Source of the DNA: Skermanella stibiiresistens SB22
GTDB taxonomy: Bacteria > Pseudomonadota > Alphaproteobacteria > Azospirillales > Azospirillaceae
Direction: 5' to 3'
Assembly (NCBI RefSeq): GCF_000576635.1
Contig: NZ_AVFL01000020.1
Span: 1 to 64,000 of the forward strand
Length of the DNA: 64,000 nt
The position numbers and the translations under genes are program-made. Each line of letters opens with the position of its first letter. Within the stretch, counting starts at the first letter, position 1. This document shows positions 42,736 to 51,381 of this stretch, piece by piece. The notes beneath the pieces are model-generated. The model made no database searches. It was given only the letters and a program-made list of their open reading frames with translations, and had not been told where the DNA came from.

Positions 42736-43590
42736 CTAGCGGAAGACCACCGTCTTCGCGCCGTTCAACAGGACGCGGTGCTCGGTGTGGTACTTGACCG
42801 CGCGGGCCAGCACCACGCTCTCCACGTCGCGCCCAACCTCGACCAGATCGTCGGGCGTCAGGGTATGGTCGACCCGCTCGACCACCTGCTCGATGATCGG
42901 GCCCTCGTCCAGGTTGGAGGTGACGTAATGCGCCGTGGCGCCGATCAGCTTCACCCCGCGCGCGAAGGCCTGATGGTAGGGCTTGGCGCCCTTGAAGCTG
43001 GGCAGGAACGAGTGGTGGATGTTGATCGCGCGGCCGGCCAGCCGGTCGCACAGCTCCGGCGACAGGACCTGCATGTAGCGGGCGAGCACGACCAGGTCGA
43101 TCCGCTCCTGCTCGACGATCTCCCACAGCCGGGCTTCCTGTTCCGCCTTGTTGTCCGGCTTGACCGGCAGGTAGTGGAACGGGACGTTGTGCCACGCCGC
43201 CAGCTGGTAGAAGTCGCGGTGGTTCGACACGATCGCCGGGATCTCGACGTTCAGGCCGCCGACGCGGTAGCGATAGAGCAGGTCGTTCAGGCAATGGCCG
43301 AATTTGGACACCAGGATCAGCAGGCGCTGGCGCCGTTCCGCGTCGTGCAGGTGCCAGGTCATGCCGAAGCGCTTGGCGATGGCGCCGAATTCCGCCGCCA
43401 GCCCGGCATGGTCCGGCCCTCCGTCGGGAGCGGCCAGGAATATGCGCAGGAAGAACAGCCCGCTGGTCCGGTCGCCGAACTGGGCGCTGTCGATGATGTT
43501 GCAGCCCCGCTCCGCCAGGAACCCCGACACGGCCGCGACGATACCCACGGTATCGGGGCACGAGATGGTCAAGATATAGCGGGCGGTCAT
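42736..43590 (-). CDS. purU: Formyltetrahydrofolate deformylase
   Basis: 284 aa from the ATG at 43590 (GGAAAG upstream). An N-terminal ACT domain (TISCPDTVGIVAAVSGFLAERG) is followed by a formyltransferase-like hydrolase domain with HHSFLPSFKGAKPYHQAF, GATAHYVTSNLDEGPIIEQ and a closing RVLLNGAKTVVF. It releases formate from 10-formyl-THF, balancing one-carbon pools. It ends convergently with the FNR-like gene eight bases away. Confidence 0.94.
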   Translation of the reverse strand: MTARYILTISCPDTVGIVAAVSGFLAERGCNIIDSAQFGDRTSGLFFLRIFLAAPDGGPDHAGLAAEFGAIAKRFGMTWHLHDAERRQRLLILVSKFGHCLNDLLYRYRVGGLNVEIPAIVSNHRDFYQLAAWHNVPFHYLPVKPDNKAEQEARLWEIVEQERIDLVVLARYMQVLSPELCDRLAGRAINIHHSFLPSFKGAKPYHQAFARGVKLIGATAHYVTSNLDEGPIIEQVVERVDHTLTPDDLVEVGRDVESVVLARAVKYHTEHRVLLNGAKTVVFR

Positions 43591-43645
43591 GATGCTGGCT
43601 TTCCGGAAAGACTGGATCGGGATGGAGCGCGGAAGGTAACCGACC

Positions 43646-45037
43646 TCAGTCCAGCATGGGAAGGCCGCTTTCGATCCGCACCAGCGCCGCCAGCAGCGGC
43701 ACGCCGATATCACGCCGGACGAAGGCGCTGCTTCGATCTGCGGCGGCGATGGCCTGCGACAGGGTCGATCGCCAGCGCTCGTCGCCGTAGATCAGTTTCT
43801 CGGCCTTGGCGCGTTGGGCCAGGACGGTGGGCCGCTTGTTCGCCGGCGTATCGGCGATCTGGACCAGCCGCTGCATCCACAGCTGGGCGGCGGCCGGGTC
43901 GCTCCGCCGCAGCGACGCCGCGACGAATTCCGACAGGATCTCCGACTGCGTGTCGGGATCCTTGACCTGCTCCAGATAGGCCGAGGTCAGCGAAACCTCG
44001 CCATGCTGCGCCAATCTCCCGAGCACCGACGGCACGGTCCAGGGACTGTCCTCCTGCACGGTCTTCAGGAGACCCAAGGCGAGGTTGGTCTCTCCCAAGT
44101 CGGCGGCGGCGACCGCCAGCTCGGCCGGGCAGCACTCCTGCTTGGTCTCGCGGAAGCGGGAGAACTGCTGCTCGACCGTGTTGAGGAACAATGTGCGGGC
44201 CTCCGCCTCGCGGCCGACCCTCATCAGGGCCTGCACGACCAGCCCCAGCTCCCACGCGCAGGCGTTGGCTTGGGAATACTTCTGCGCCTCGGTCGTCAGC
44301 GACGAGGCCAGATCCTTGTCGCCGCGCCACGAGGCGATCTCGGCTATGTCGGTCAGGTTGTAGATGCGCGTCGAGCAATCGGCGATGCCGCGCGTGATCT
44401 GAAGGGCGATGTCGGTCTGTCCAGTCAACGCCAGGGCACGCGCGACGAACAGGTCCTGCTCCTGGCTGTCGGAGCCGGTGGCCGTCCCGCGCCTCAGGGC
44501 GCCGACGAAGGGGGCGATGATCTCCCGCGCCCTGTCGGTGGCGCCGTTCAAGTGGTGGGCCACCGCCAGCGACAGCCAGTCCCAGCGGGGGGTCGTTATC
44601 GGGTATTCGACCGGCGGCAGCAGGTTCTCGATCTTGTACAGGAAACAGGCGGTCGCCTGGGTGTCGTTGCAGATCAACGCGCGCACCCGGTTGCGGAACT
44701 CGAAGACGTCGAAATCGCCGATGAACTGGTTGGTGATGAGCTGGACCGCGACGGCGCTGTCAGGATAGCGCTGGACGATCTCGGTCAGCATCCGGTCCGC
44801 CTCCCGCAAGAGGCGCGCCTCCTCCACCGGATCGAAGGTCGCGTTGGCCTGCTGGATCATCTGCATGGCCTGGACGAACTGCCGGTTGGCGCCGCCCTCC
44901 TGCGCCCGGGCGTCGGACGGCGAGCCGGTCACCAACCCGAACAGCAATGCCACCGCCAGCGCGAGGATCAGCGGCAGCGCGCCGGCGCCCTCCGATCCTG
45001 ACACTCGGAAGGCGGGAAATGGTCCGTCAGCGGACAT
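43646..45037 (-). CDS. Exported TPR-like helical-repeat protein, function unknown
   Basis: 463 aa, not recognised as a named family. A hydrophobic N-terminal segment (LPLILALAVALLFGLVTG) ending SDARAQ looks like a signal peptide. The rest is alpha-helical with repeated units such as ADRMLTEIVQRYPDSAVAV and LVVQALMRVGREAEARTLFL, and several paired cysteines (C in LICND, ACF, ECCP), suggesting a periplasmic repeat solenoid. Its start overlaps the BON lipoprotein stop by 11 bases, so the two envelope genes are probably coupled. Confidence 0.78.
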   Translation of the reverse strand: MSADGPFPAFRVSGSEGAGALPLILALAVALLFGLVTGSPSDARAQEGGANRQFVQAMQMIQQANATFDPVEEARLLREADRMLTEIVQRYPDSAVAVQLITNQFIGDFDVFEFRNRVRALICNDTQATACFLYKIENLLPPVEYPITTPRWDWLSLAVAHHLNGATDRAREIIAPFVGALRRGTATGSDSQEQDLFVARALALTGQTDIALQITRGIADCSTRIYNLTDIAEIASWRGDKDLASSLTTEAQKYSQANACAWELGLVVQALMRVGREAEARTLFLNTVEQQFSRFRETKQECCPAELAVAAADLGETNLALGLLKTVQEDSPWTVPSVLGRLAQHGEVSLTSAYLEQVKDPDTQSEILSEFVAASLRRSDPAAAQLWMQRLVQIADTPANKRPTVLAQRAKAEKLIYGDERWRSTLSQAIAAADRSSAFVRRDIGVPLLAALVRIESGLPMLD

Positions 45038-45602
45038 AGCTCACGACGCGCTTCACATAGGGTATCGACCGGGCATGGCCGGTCACCCGCTCCAACTCCG
45101 CCGGATCGCGCGCGTTGCCCATCAGGTAGACGACGCCATTGACCGTCTCGATCGAATAGTTGATCGAGGAGACGCTCCGGTCGAACAACAGCTTGCCGCG
45201 CATCTGGGCGCTGATCCAGGAATCGCGGGCGCTGTCGGTCAACGTGGATTGGTCGTCGACCACGATCTCGTTGATCACCTCGCGCACACCCTCGGCCTGC
45301 CACGCCAGCCGAACGGCGTCGAGCCGCTCCTCCGGATCCTTGGCGCGGCCGGTCAGCAGCACCGTGCCCTGGTTGACGTTGGTGCTCAGCCGGGCGTGCA
45401 TCTCGACGCTGTGCTGGATCCAATAATGGTTGATCTGGGCCTTGATCTCGGTGTCGGTGATGGCGCCGCCAAGCCCGCGCTCCTGCGAGGCCGCGACGAC
45501 CGCCGTCGTGGCGGCTCCCCCCACGACCAGAGGCGCGCAGCCGGACGCGAGGGCGGCCAGGGCCGTCAGGGCGACTACGGAAAAACGTGCGCGAGACCTC
45601 AA
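45027..45602 (-). CDS. BON-domain lipoprotein (OsmY/DolP-like)
   Basis: 191 aa. A signal with lipobox LASGC (cleavage before Cys22) is followed by two BON domains (TDTEIKAQINHYWIQ ... VLLTGRAKDP; AQMRGKLLFD ... VVYLMGNARDP). Such lipoproteins bind phospholipid at the outer membrane and support envelope integrity. DolP itself, or relatives named for hyperosmotic induction, are the closest concept. It is followed directly by the TPR-like gene. Confidence 0.88.
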   Translation of the reverse strand: MRSRARFSVVALTALAALASGCAPLVVGGAATTAVVAASQERGLGGAITDTEIKAQINHYWIQHSVEMHARLSTNVNQGTVLLTGRAKDPEERLDAVRLAWQAEGVREVINEIVVDDQSTLTDSARDSWISAQMRGKLLFDRSVSSINYSIETVNGVVYLMGNARDPAELERVTGHARSIPYVKRVVSYVR

Positions 45603-45780
45603 AACTTCCTCCGTTCACCGGCAGCGAACCACGTGCGGGCGGCGCGAAGAAGTCACGCCCACCACATGATTGCAACACATATTTGAATCACTCGAAACTA
45701 GCGGCACAGCTTTTTCCCCCAACGTGTCCCGATTGTCGCGAACCGGCGCCGCACCCCGGCGGCGATGCGGCCGAACCCGG

Positions 45781-46620
45781 TCACGCGAAGGGCGCGTTGG
45801 TCATCACCTCGGCCAGTTCGCGCGACAGGACCTCGGCGATGCGGCGGCGCTGGGCGCCGTCGCGCAGCAACTCCTCGTCGCGGTCGTTGGACAGGAAGCC
45901 GGTTTCGATCAGGACGGACGGCACGTCCGGCGCCTTGAGCACGGCGAAGTTGGCGGACCGCTTCGGGTTGTCCAGCAACCTGAGCGAGCGACCAGCCCCT
46001 TCGACCACACTGCCCTTGGCCATCAGCGCGGCGGTAACCGTATGGCGGGCGACAAGGTCGGACAGGATCGCCGCGACCTGTGGCCGCGTGTGGCGCAGAT
46101 CGATGCCGCTGGCGCCATCGGCCAGGTTCTCCTGCTTCGCCAGCGCGAAGGCGAAATCGTCCGAAGCCCTGTCAGACAGGGTATAGGCGGACAGGCCGCG
46201 GGCATCGCGGTTGGGCGCGCTGTCCGCGTGGATCGAGACGAACAGGTCGGCCCCGGCGTCGCGGGCGATGGCTACGCGCTCCGCCAGCGGCAGGAAGATA
46301 TCGCTCTCGCGCGTCAGCTTGACCGCCACACCACGCGTGGCCCGCAACCGCCGCGCGATCTCCCGCGAGATGTCGAGCGTGATCTCCTTCTCCAGCGTTC
46401 CCTTGATCCCGATGGCGCCGGGATCATGACCACCATGGCCGGGATCGATCACGATCAACCGGCGGTTCGCGGTGCCCGCGGGGGGCTCGGGTTTCCGTTG
46501 GGGTGGATTGCGGGTCGCGGCGGACACCGGGCCGGCAGCCAGGAGCGACGCCACCCCGGAGGTGCCGAATCCCAGCAACGGCGCGCTCAACGCCAACTGA
46601 ATCAGAAGCCTGCGCTTCAT
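45781..46620 (-). CDS. N-acetylmuramoyl-L-alanine amidase (Amidase_3, AmiC-like)
   Basis: 279 aa. The signal-like N-terminus MKRRLLIQLALSAPLLG is followed by a catalytic domain with zinc ligands in DPGHGGHDPG, KEITLDISRE and SIHADS, and the catalytic Glu in VLIETGFLSN. It cleaves the amide between peptide stem and glycan in peptidoglycan, for example at division. No AMIN targeting domain is visible; this is a minimal amidase. Confidence 0.91.
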   Translation of the reverse strand: MKRRLLIQLALSAPLLGFGTSGVASLLAAGPVSAATRNPPQRKPEPPAGTANRRLIVIDPGHGGHDPGAIGIKGTLEKEITLDISREIARRLRATRGVAVKLTRESDIFLPLAERVAIARDAGADLFVSIHADSAPNRDARGLSAYTLSDRASDDFAFALAKQENLADGASGIDLRHTRPQVAAILSDLVARHTVTAALMAKGSVVEGAGRSLRLLDNPKRSANFAVLKAPDVPSVLIETGFLSNDRDEELLRDGAQRRRIAEVLSRELAEVMTNAPFA

Positions 46621-46939
46621 CCGATGAGACTGTCCATTGATCCGGTGACTGACTGGCGGCTGGTGGGTGATTGGTCCGAGGCCGGCGACGAGGGAGCTGG
46701 CCTCCAGTCTAGGGACTGTTGGTTAACTGTTAATTACCCCACCCCGGACTTGTCGAGTCCGGAGAGGTTCATCGGCCGGAATTTCCGACAAGCGACAGTA
46801 ATGGAAGCGACGTATCCGCAACCTGTCGGGTTGCATGAAAATTTCAATGGCATTTTCGATATATGGTATCTTGTTCTTTTGGCCGAGTCGGTTCAGACTG
46901 CGTATACGACGATATGACTCGACGATGTGGGAGACGATC
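46621..46939. other. Intergenic region between divergent amidase and YdcH-like genes
   Basis: About 320 bases. It has a GC-rich left half and a mixed right half with AT-rich patches (46725-46740, 46835-46880) that could hold promoters in both directions. Frames extending the YdcH-like gene upstream lack codon bias and were not used. No RNA gene was seen. Confidence 0.5.
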
Positions 46940-47101
46940 ATGAAGGAAGCCTTGATCGGCATCATCCGTCAGGAGCGAGTGGCCCTGGAAGCCCAAATCG
47001 CCGCCGAGATGCGGCAAAGGGACCCGGATGACATGAGGATCGAAGCGCTGCGGGAGGAGGCATCCGACCTGCGGCGCCAGTTGGAACGCTACGAGCAATA
47101 A
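46940..47101 (+). CDS. Short YdcH/DUF465-like coiled-coil protein
   Basis: 53 aa from the ATG at 46940, which has GGGAG seven bases before it. The sequence ([20 protein letters not shown] ... [21 protein letters not shown]) is one charged helical hairpin like the small YdcH proteins common in alphaproteobacteria. Function unknown. A strong terminator follows 24 bases after the stop, supporting a monocistronic transcript. Confidence 0.75.
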   Translation: MKEALIGIIRQERVALEAQIAAEMRQRDPDDMRIEALREEASDLRRQLERYEQ

Positions 47102-47125
47102 ACGCTCCACCCTACCCCCTCTGAG

Positions 47126-47166
47126 AGCCCGTACGGCCTTGCAACGGAGGCCGGTACGGGCTTTTG
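47126..47166 (+). terminator. Strong rho-independent terminator
   Basis: AGCCCGTACGGCC pairs with GGCCGGTACGGGCT (one bulge) around a ten-base loop, followed by TTTTG. It ends the YdcH-like transcript and insulates the hydroxypyruvate isomerase gene. Confidence 0.9.
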
Positions 47167-47219
47167 TTCGACAGGACATCCGGAACCAGGACGTTCAGAA
47201 CAGGGAAATCGGGGGAACC

Positions 47220-48008
47220 ATGCCCAAATTCGCCGCCAATCTATCGATGATGTTCCAGGAACACGCTTTCCTGGATCGTTTCGCCGCCGCCGCGAAAGCC
47301 GGATTTCGAGGCGTCGAATACCTCTTCCCCTACGAATGGCAGGCCTCCGACATCAAGAAGGCGCTAACCGACGCCAAGCTGGAACAGGTGCTCTTCAACC
47401 TGCCGCCGGGCGACTGGGCGGGCGGCGAGCGCGGCATGGCCGCCATCCCCGGACGGGAAGCCGAGTTCGCCCAGACGGTGGAATTGGCGATCGAGTACGC
47501 CCGCGAATTGGGTTGCGTCAGGCTGCACGCGATGGCCGGCATCATCCACGCCGGCATCGACCGCGAGGAGGCCGAGGCGGTCTATGTCTCCAACCTGCGC
47601 CATGCCGCCGACGCGACCGCGCGCCATGGCATCACCCTGTTGGCCGAACCGATCAACACGCGGGACATGCCGGGTTATTTCCTGAACACGTCGACGGCGG
47701 GCCGCAAGGTCATCGCCGCCGTCTCCCGGCCCAACCTCAAGCTTCAATTCGACATCTACCACACCCAGATCATGGAAGGCGATCTGGCGGAGCGGCTGCG
47801 CCAGAACCTGGAAGCCATCGGGCACATCCAGATCGCGGGCACGCCCGGCCGGCATGAGCCGGATGTCGGGGAGATCAACTACCCATACCTGTTCAAGCTG
47901 ATCGACGAGATCGGCTACACCGGCTGGATCGGCTGCGAATACCGGCCGCGCGCCAGCACGTTGGCCGGCCTGGGCTGGGCCAGGGAGTTCGGCATCACCT
48001 CGGAGTGA
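47220..48008 (+). CDS. hyi: Hydroxypyruvate isomerase
   Basis: 262 aa from the ATG at 47220 (GGGGGA upstream). It is a TIM-barrel of the xylose-isomerase-like/AP endonuclease 2 superfamily with Hyi signatures [47 protein letters not shown] and [14 protein letters not shown]. The metal and catalytic residues E (AEPIN), D, H (QFDIYHTQ) and E (GCEYRP) are in place. It interconverts hydroxypyruvate and tartronate semialdehyde. No glyoxylate-pathway partner lies next to it. Confidence 0.92.
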   Translation: MPKFAANLSMMFQEHAFLDRFAAAAKAGFRGVEYLFPYEWQASDIKKALTDAKLEQVLFNLPPGDWAGGERGMAAIPGREAEFAQTVELAIEYARELGCVRLHAMAGIIHAGIDREEAEAVYVSNLRHAADATARHGITLLAEPINTRDMPGYFLNTSTAGRKVIAAVSRPNLKLQFDIYHTQIMEGDLAERLRQNLEAIGHIQIAGTPGRHEPDVGEINYPYLFKLIDEIGYTGWIGCEYRPRASTLAGLGWAREFGITSE

Positions 48009-48071
48009 AACGCCATCCGCCAGCCCGCCGGCTCGGCCATGGCGAAAGGGCAAATCACTGATGACCCTTCT

Positions 48072-48098
48072 GGCGGGCCATGCTAGTCATGGCCCGCC
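48072..48098. terminator. Perfect 11-bp hairpin after hyi
   Basis: GGCGGGCCATG and CATGGCCCGCC flank a five-base loop. There is no T-run on either strand, so it could slow RNase decay or act as a weak terminator between hyi and the methyltransferase gene. Confidence 0.5.
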
Positions 48099-48124
48099 GC
48101 GACCTCGCGCGGGGTCCATAGCGA

Positions 48125-48985
48125 TTGGGAAAGCATCACTTGTCTGGGATCACCGAAGATCCGCCGTTCGGCGCCCACGCGCCATCCGGTTTCCAGCGCG
48201 CCATCATCGGGCTAACCCGGACCCTGCCAGAGACGTGGCTGGGCAAGCGGATCGCCTTCGCCGCAAGGCGCTTGGTCATGACGGGCCTGGTATCCCCGCT
48301 CGACGTGGACGTCTTCGGACGCAAGGTTCGCGTCCATCCCGCGGACAACGTCTGCGAGAAGCGAGTGCTCTTCACGCCGCAATTCTTCGATCCGGTGGAA
48401 CTGCGCGTGCTGGCGTCCAAGGTCCATGACGGATTCACCTTCGTGGATTTGGGCGCCAATGTCGGGATCTACTCGCTGTTCGTAGCCGGGCTGGCGGGGC
48501 GGAACGCGAGGGTACTGGCGGTGGAGCCCCAGCCGGAGATCTACCGCCGGCTCCGTTTCAATGTGGCGGCCAACGGCCTCGATACGATCAGGACGCTCCA
48601 ATACGCCGTGGCGGACACGGCGGGCACACTGGACCTGTTCATCAATCGTGGCAACCGCGGACAGAGCAGCATCGCGATGAGGACCGACGAGAAGGTTTCG
48701 GTGCCGTGCCGAACGCTCGACGGTATCCTGACCGAAGCCGGTTTCGATCGCGTCGACGCGCTGAAGATCGATATCGAGGGCGCCGAGGATACCGTGTTGG
48801 TTCCATTCTTCGCCTCCGCCCCGGAGCGCCGGTGGCCGGCCATGATCCTGCTCGAGATGTCCTCCGACCGCTGGAAGACAGATTGCGTGGCGCTGTGTCT
48901 GGCTCATGGCTACCACATCAGTCACAGGACACGCCTGAACGTGATCCTGGAGCGGGCCAGCGACCAAGCCTCGACCGCCATCTGA
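48125..48985 (+). CDS. FkbM-family SAM-dependent methyltransferase
   Basis: 286 aa reading from a TTG at 48125, the first possible start after an in-frame stop; a TTG at 48140 is an alternative. The SAM-binding motif is FVDLGANVGIYSLFVA, followed by VLAVEPQPEIYRRL and the family DALKIDIEGAEDTVL. FkbM proteins O-methylate sugars or polyketides; with no cluster beside it, the substrate is unknown. A surface glycan is a reasonable guess. Confidence 0.85.
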   Translation: MGKHHLSGITEDPPFGAHAPSGFQRAIIGLTRTLPETWLGKRIAFAARRLVMTGLVSPLDVDVFGRKVRVHPADNVCEKRVLFTPQFFDPVELRVLASKVHDGFTFVDLGANVGIYSLFVAGLAGRNARVLAVEPQPEIYRRLRFNVAANGLDTIRTLQYAVADTAGTLDLFINRGNRGQSSIAMRTDEKVSVPCRTLDGILTEAGFDRVDALKIDIEGAEDTVLVPFFASAPERRWPAMILLEMSSDRWKTDCVALCLAHGYHISHRTRLNVILERASDQASTAI

Positions 48986-49449
48986 GCGGATTCGGACCAG
49001 CGGAACTCCCGGAGTCGGCGTCTTGCACAGCTGGTGTGCAGTGCAACATGACGAGTCCGGTCCAGCCACCGTTAACCTTTCGAGGCTCGCGGTTTTCGAA
49101 TAAACCTTTCGAGAACAAAGCGATGGCGGCGCTTCGATAGGTCTACAAACGTTTCCACGTTATCCGGATATGGTCGGCAATATCCGTGACATTCTGTCAC
49201 GCAAACAGTTAAAAAATGCTCCATTTTCAGCTTTTATGCTTGGAAAATAGGCATATACCGCCTTCGATACCGGCGTTGCCTCAAAAATGCGCAGAATCCT
49301 CCATTGAGCCGCCACACCACCGTCTTGTGACGATTGTGTTGCTGTGTACTATCAGCGGGTCGCGCAAAAAAAGATGCTTGGCATAACGATTGCGATAGGG
49401 AGTTGGAGAGATGAAGTTCTGATCAGCCGCTTGTCAACGGAGAGCCTTG
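48986..49449. other. Intergenic region upstream of the ExbB-like trio
   Basis: About 460 bases. AACCTTTCGAG occurs twice as a direct repeat (49074-49084 and 49103-49113). A small hairpin TGCACA-loop-TGTGCA lies at 49024-49040. Bases 49180-49380 are AT-rich and probably include the promoter of the following operon. No gene seen. Confidence 0.5.
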
Positions 49450-50175
49450 ATGACCGACGCGACTGCTGAGACCGTCCATACAGCACGGAGTACCGTGCCA
49501 ACCGTTCTACACACACGGTCTTCCAGCTATGCTGCCGATTTTGCCCGCAACCCTCAAAAATACCTTTTGGTTCTGAGATTTATCTTAGTCAATACAGTTG
49601 GGTTGGCACTCCTCGCAGCCGCATGGTTCCAGGGATGGGTCAAGCCGGTCCTGGACACCGACAGCACCGGATTATGCCAGCTGATCTTCGGCGTTTTCCT
49701 GGTGGGAACGGCGGTCTGCGGCAGCAAGATCTGGCGCACCAGCTGCGAACTGAACGCGTGCAAGGACTTCAGCCCCCACAACAACTCCCGCGCGTCGCGC
49801 CACCTCATCGAAGTGGCCGGCCGTGACAGCGGCAGCCGGGCCACCTTGGCCGGCAACCTCCGGCTCAAGCTGTCGTCAAGAATCGCCATCGTCCGCCACC
49901 TGGCCAGCAGTCTGGTGTTGCTGGGCCTGATCGGCACTGTTGTCGGGTTCATCATCTCGCTGGGCGGCGTCGATCCGGACAAGGCGGGTGACGTGGCGGC
50001 GATCGCCCCGATGGTGACCAAGCTGATCGATGGCATGTCGGTGGCGCTCTACACCACCCTCGTCGGCGGCATCCTGAACATCTGGCTGAGCATCAACTAC
50101 AACATGCTGGTCACCGGCACCGTCAACCTGATCACCGAAATCACGGCGCTGGGTGAACGCCATGCAGGGGCTTGA
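49450..50175 (+). CDS. MotA/TolQ/ExbB-type proton-channel protein
   Basis: 241 aa from the ATG at 49450, with GGAGAG just before. TM helices: LVLRFILVNTVGLALLAAAWF, LCQLIFGVFLVGTAVC, HLASSLVLLGLIGTVVGFIISL and MSVALYTTLVGGILNIWLSINY. The last two carry the ExbB/TolQ signatures GLIGTVVGF and ALYTTLVGG. It should pair with the next gene product to use the proton gradient for work across the envelope. It differs from standard ExbB by an extra N-terminal TM and a cytoplasmic loop with Cys residues. Confidence 0.84.
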   Translation: MTDATAETVHTARSTVPTVLHTRSSSYAADFARNPQKYLLVLRFILVNTVGLALLAAAWFQGWVKPVLDTDSTGLCQLIFGVFLVGTAVCGSKIWRTSCELNACKDFSPHNNSRASRHLIEVAGRDSGSRATLAGNLRLKLSSRIAIVRHLASSLVLLGLIGTVVGFIISLGGVDPDKAGDVAAIAPMVTKLIDGMSVALYTTLVGGILNIWLSINYNMLVTGTVNLITEITALGERHAGA

Positions 50176-50770
50176 CCAGTTCGACGAGGAAGACGTCAAC
50201 GGCACCGTCTTTCGCGACGTCATCACGCTTGCCCTGTGCGGCTTCGTGGCGGTCGTTATCCTCCTGCTGCCGCACCTCAACCCCAAGCAGGAGGCACAGG
50301 CCGCGACGAGCACGGTACCCGGCAACATCATGGTCGAGGCCCGCTGGGCTGACGAGTTGGATAGCGATATCGACCTATGGGTGCAGGCGCCGGGCGATGT
50401 GCCGGTTGGGTACTCCAACAAATCCGGCGTGATATTCAACCTGCTCCGCGACGACCTGGGCCGCAACGCCGACCCGACGCAGCTGAACTACGAGGTCAGC
50501 TACAGCCGCGGCATTCCACCGGGTGAATACGCGATCAACCTCCACATGTACCGCAACAAGTCACGCGTCTCGCCGGTCAAGGTCACCGTGGTGACCAGCG
50601 TCAAAAAGCCCAATTCGGAATCGGCCAAACAAATCCTGACGAGCAGCGTCGACCTGATGGCCGAGAACCAGGAACTGACGGTCTATCGGTTCAAGTTGAC
50701 CGAGGCCGGCGACCTCGTTCCCAGCAGTGTCAACAGCTTGCCCAAGAGCCTGCGAAAGTGGAGGCAGTGA
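50162..50770 (+). CDS. ExbD/TolR-like stator partner with an unusual periplasmic beta domain
   Basis: 202 aa from the ATG at 50162; a GTG at 50153 is also possible. One N-terminal TM helix begins FRDVITLALCGFVAVVILLLP, placing an Asp at the position of the proton-carrying Asp of ExbD/TolR. The periplasmic part (VEARWADELDSDIDLWVQAP ... PPGEYAINLHMYRN) is not the usual ExbD fold. It looks like a DUF2135/PPC-type beta-sandwich with acidic D-S-D-I-D motifs. It overlaps the channel gene by 14 bases and the third gene by one. Confidence 0.78.
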   Translation: MQGLDQFDEEDVNGTVFRDVITLALCGFVAVVILLLPHLNPKQEAQAATSTVPGNIMVEARWADELDSDIDLWVQAPGDVPVGYSNKSGVIFNLLRDDLGRNADPTQLNYEVSYSRGIPPGEYAINLHMYRNKSRVSPVKVTVVTSVKKPNSESAKQILTSSVDLMAENQELTVYRFKLTEAGDLVPSSVNSLPKSLRKWRQ

Positions 50771-51291
50771 TGCAGATCATGATGAACCTCTTCGGTGTGG
50801 CCGTGGTGCTGGCCGCCGGTCTCGCGACCATCGGCATCTGGTCGCCGCGCAAGCTGTGGGTCAAGGTCGGGGCCGTGGCGCTGGCGGCCGCCTTCATGCC
50901 GCTGTCCTACGCCAGCTTCGCGGACCTGCTGAGCAAGCCCAAGCCGGTGGCGCTGGAGTGGTTCCACCGGAGCATGAGCGAGGCCACCGTGCTGAGCGCC
51001 CGCATGCAGGAGGGTGAGGCGATCTACCTATGGCTCCAAATCGCGGACACATCCGAGCCGCGCTACTACAAGATCGGCTGGAGCGAGGACGTCGCCAAGC
51101 AGCTCCAGCAGGCGATGCGGGAGGCGGAGAAGAACCAGGGCGGCCTGAGGATGGAGTTGCCGTTCGAAAACACCTGGGACAAGGACAAGCCGATGTTCTA
51201 CGCCCTGCCCCAGCCCAAACTGCCGGAGAAGAACGGCGAGACCGGCCCCAACGCGCCGATGGTCTATCAGCATCCCGGCACCTCCGCCTGA
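50770..51291 (+). CDS. Third membrane protein of the ExbB-like operon, unrecognised
   Basis: 173 aa from the ATG at 50770, overlapping the previous stop (TGATG). Two N-terminal TM helices (MNLFGVAVVLAAGLATIGI; VGAVALAAAFMPLSYASFA) are followed by a soluble domain of about 120 residues (VLSARMQEGEAIYLWLQIAD ... YYKIGWSEDVAKQLQQAM). I do not recognise the family. Tight coupling suggests it is part of the same proton-driven complex. Confidence 0.75.
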   Translation: MQIMMNLFGVAVVLAAGLATIGIWSPRKLWVKVGAVALAAAFMPLSYASFADLLSKPKPVALEWFHRSMSEATVLSARMQEGEAIYLWLQIADTSEPRYYKIGWSEDVAKQLQQAMREAEKNQGGLRMELPFENTWDKDKPMFYALPQPKLPEKNGETGPNAPMVYQHPGTSA

Positions 51292-51343
51292 GCGGATCGG
51301 CTGCCGGCCTCCCCACGCGGCGGCGGCGATCAGGCATCTCTCC

Positions 51344-51380
51344 CGAACTCCGCCACCGGTTCCACCGGTGGCGGAGTTCG
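51344..51380. terminator. Perfect 17-bp inverted repeat between convergent genes
   Basis: CGAACTCCGCCACCGGT and ACCGGTGGCGGAGTTCG around a three-base loop, immediately before the stop of the minus-strand YcjF gene. No T-run, but the position between converging operons fits a bidirectional terminator or barrier. Confidence 0.7.
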
Positions 51381-51381
51381 G

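Noticed and set aside
43814-45001. A 395-codon plus-strand frame
   Set aside because: Antisense to the exported helical-repeat protein; no motifs and skewed Arg/Gly/Gln composition.
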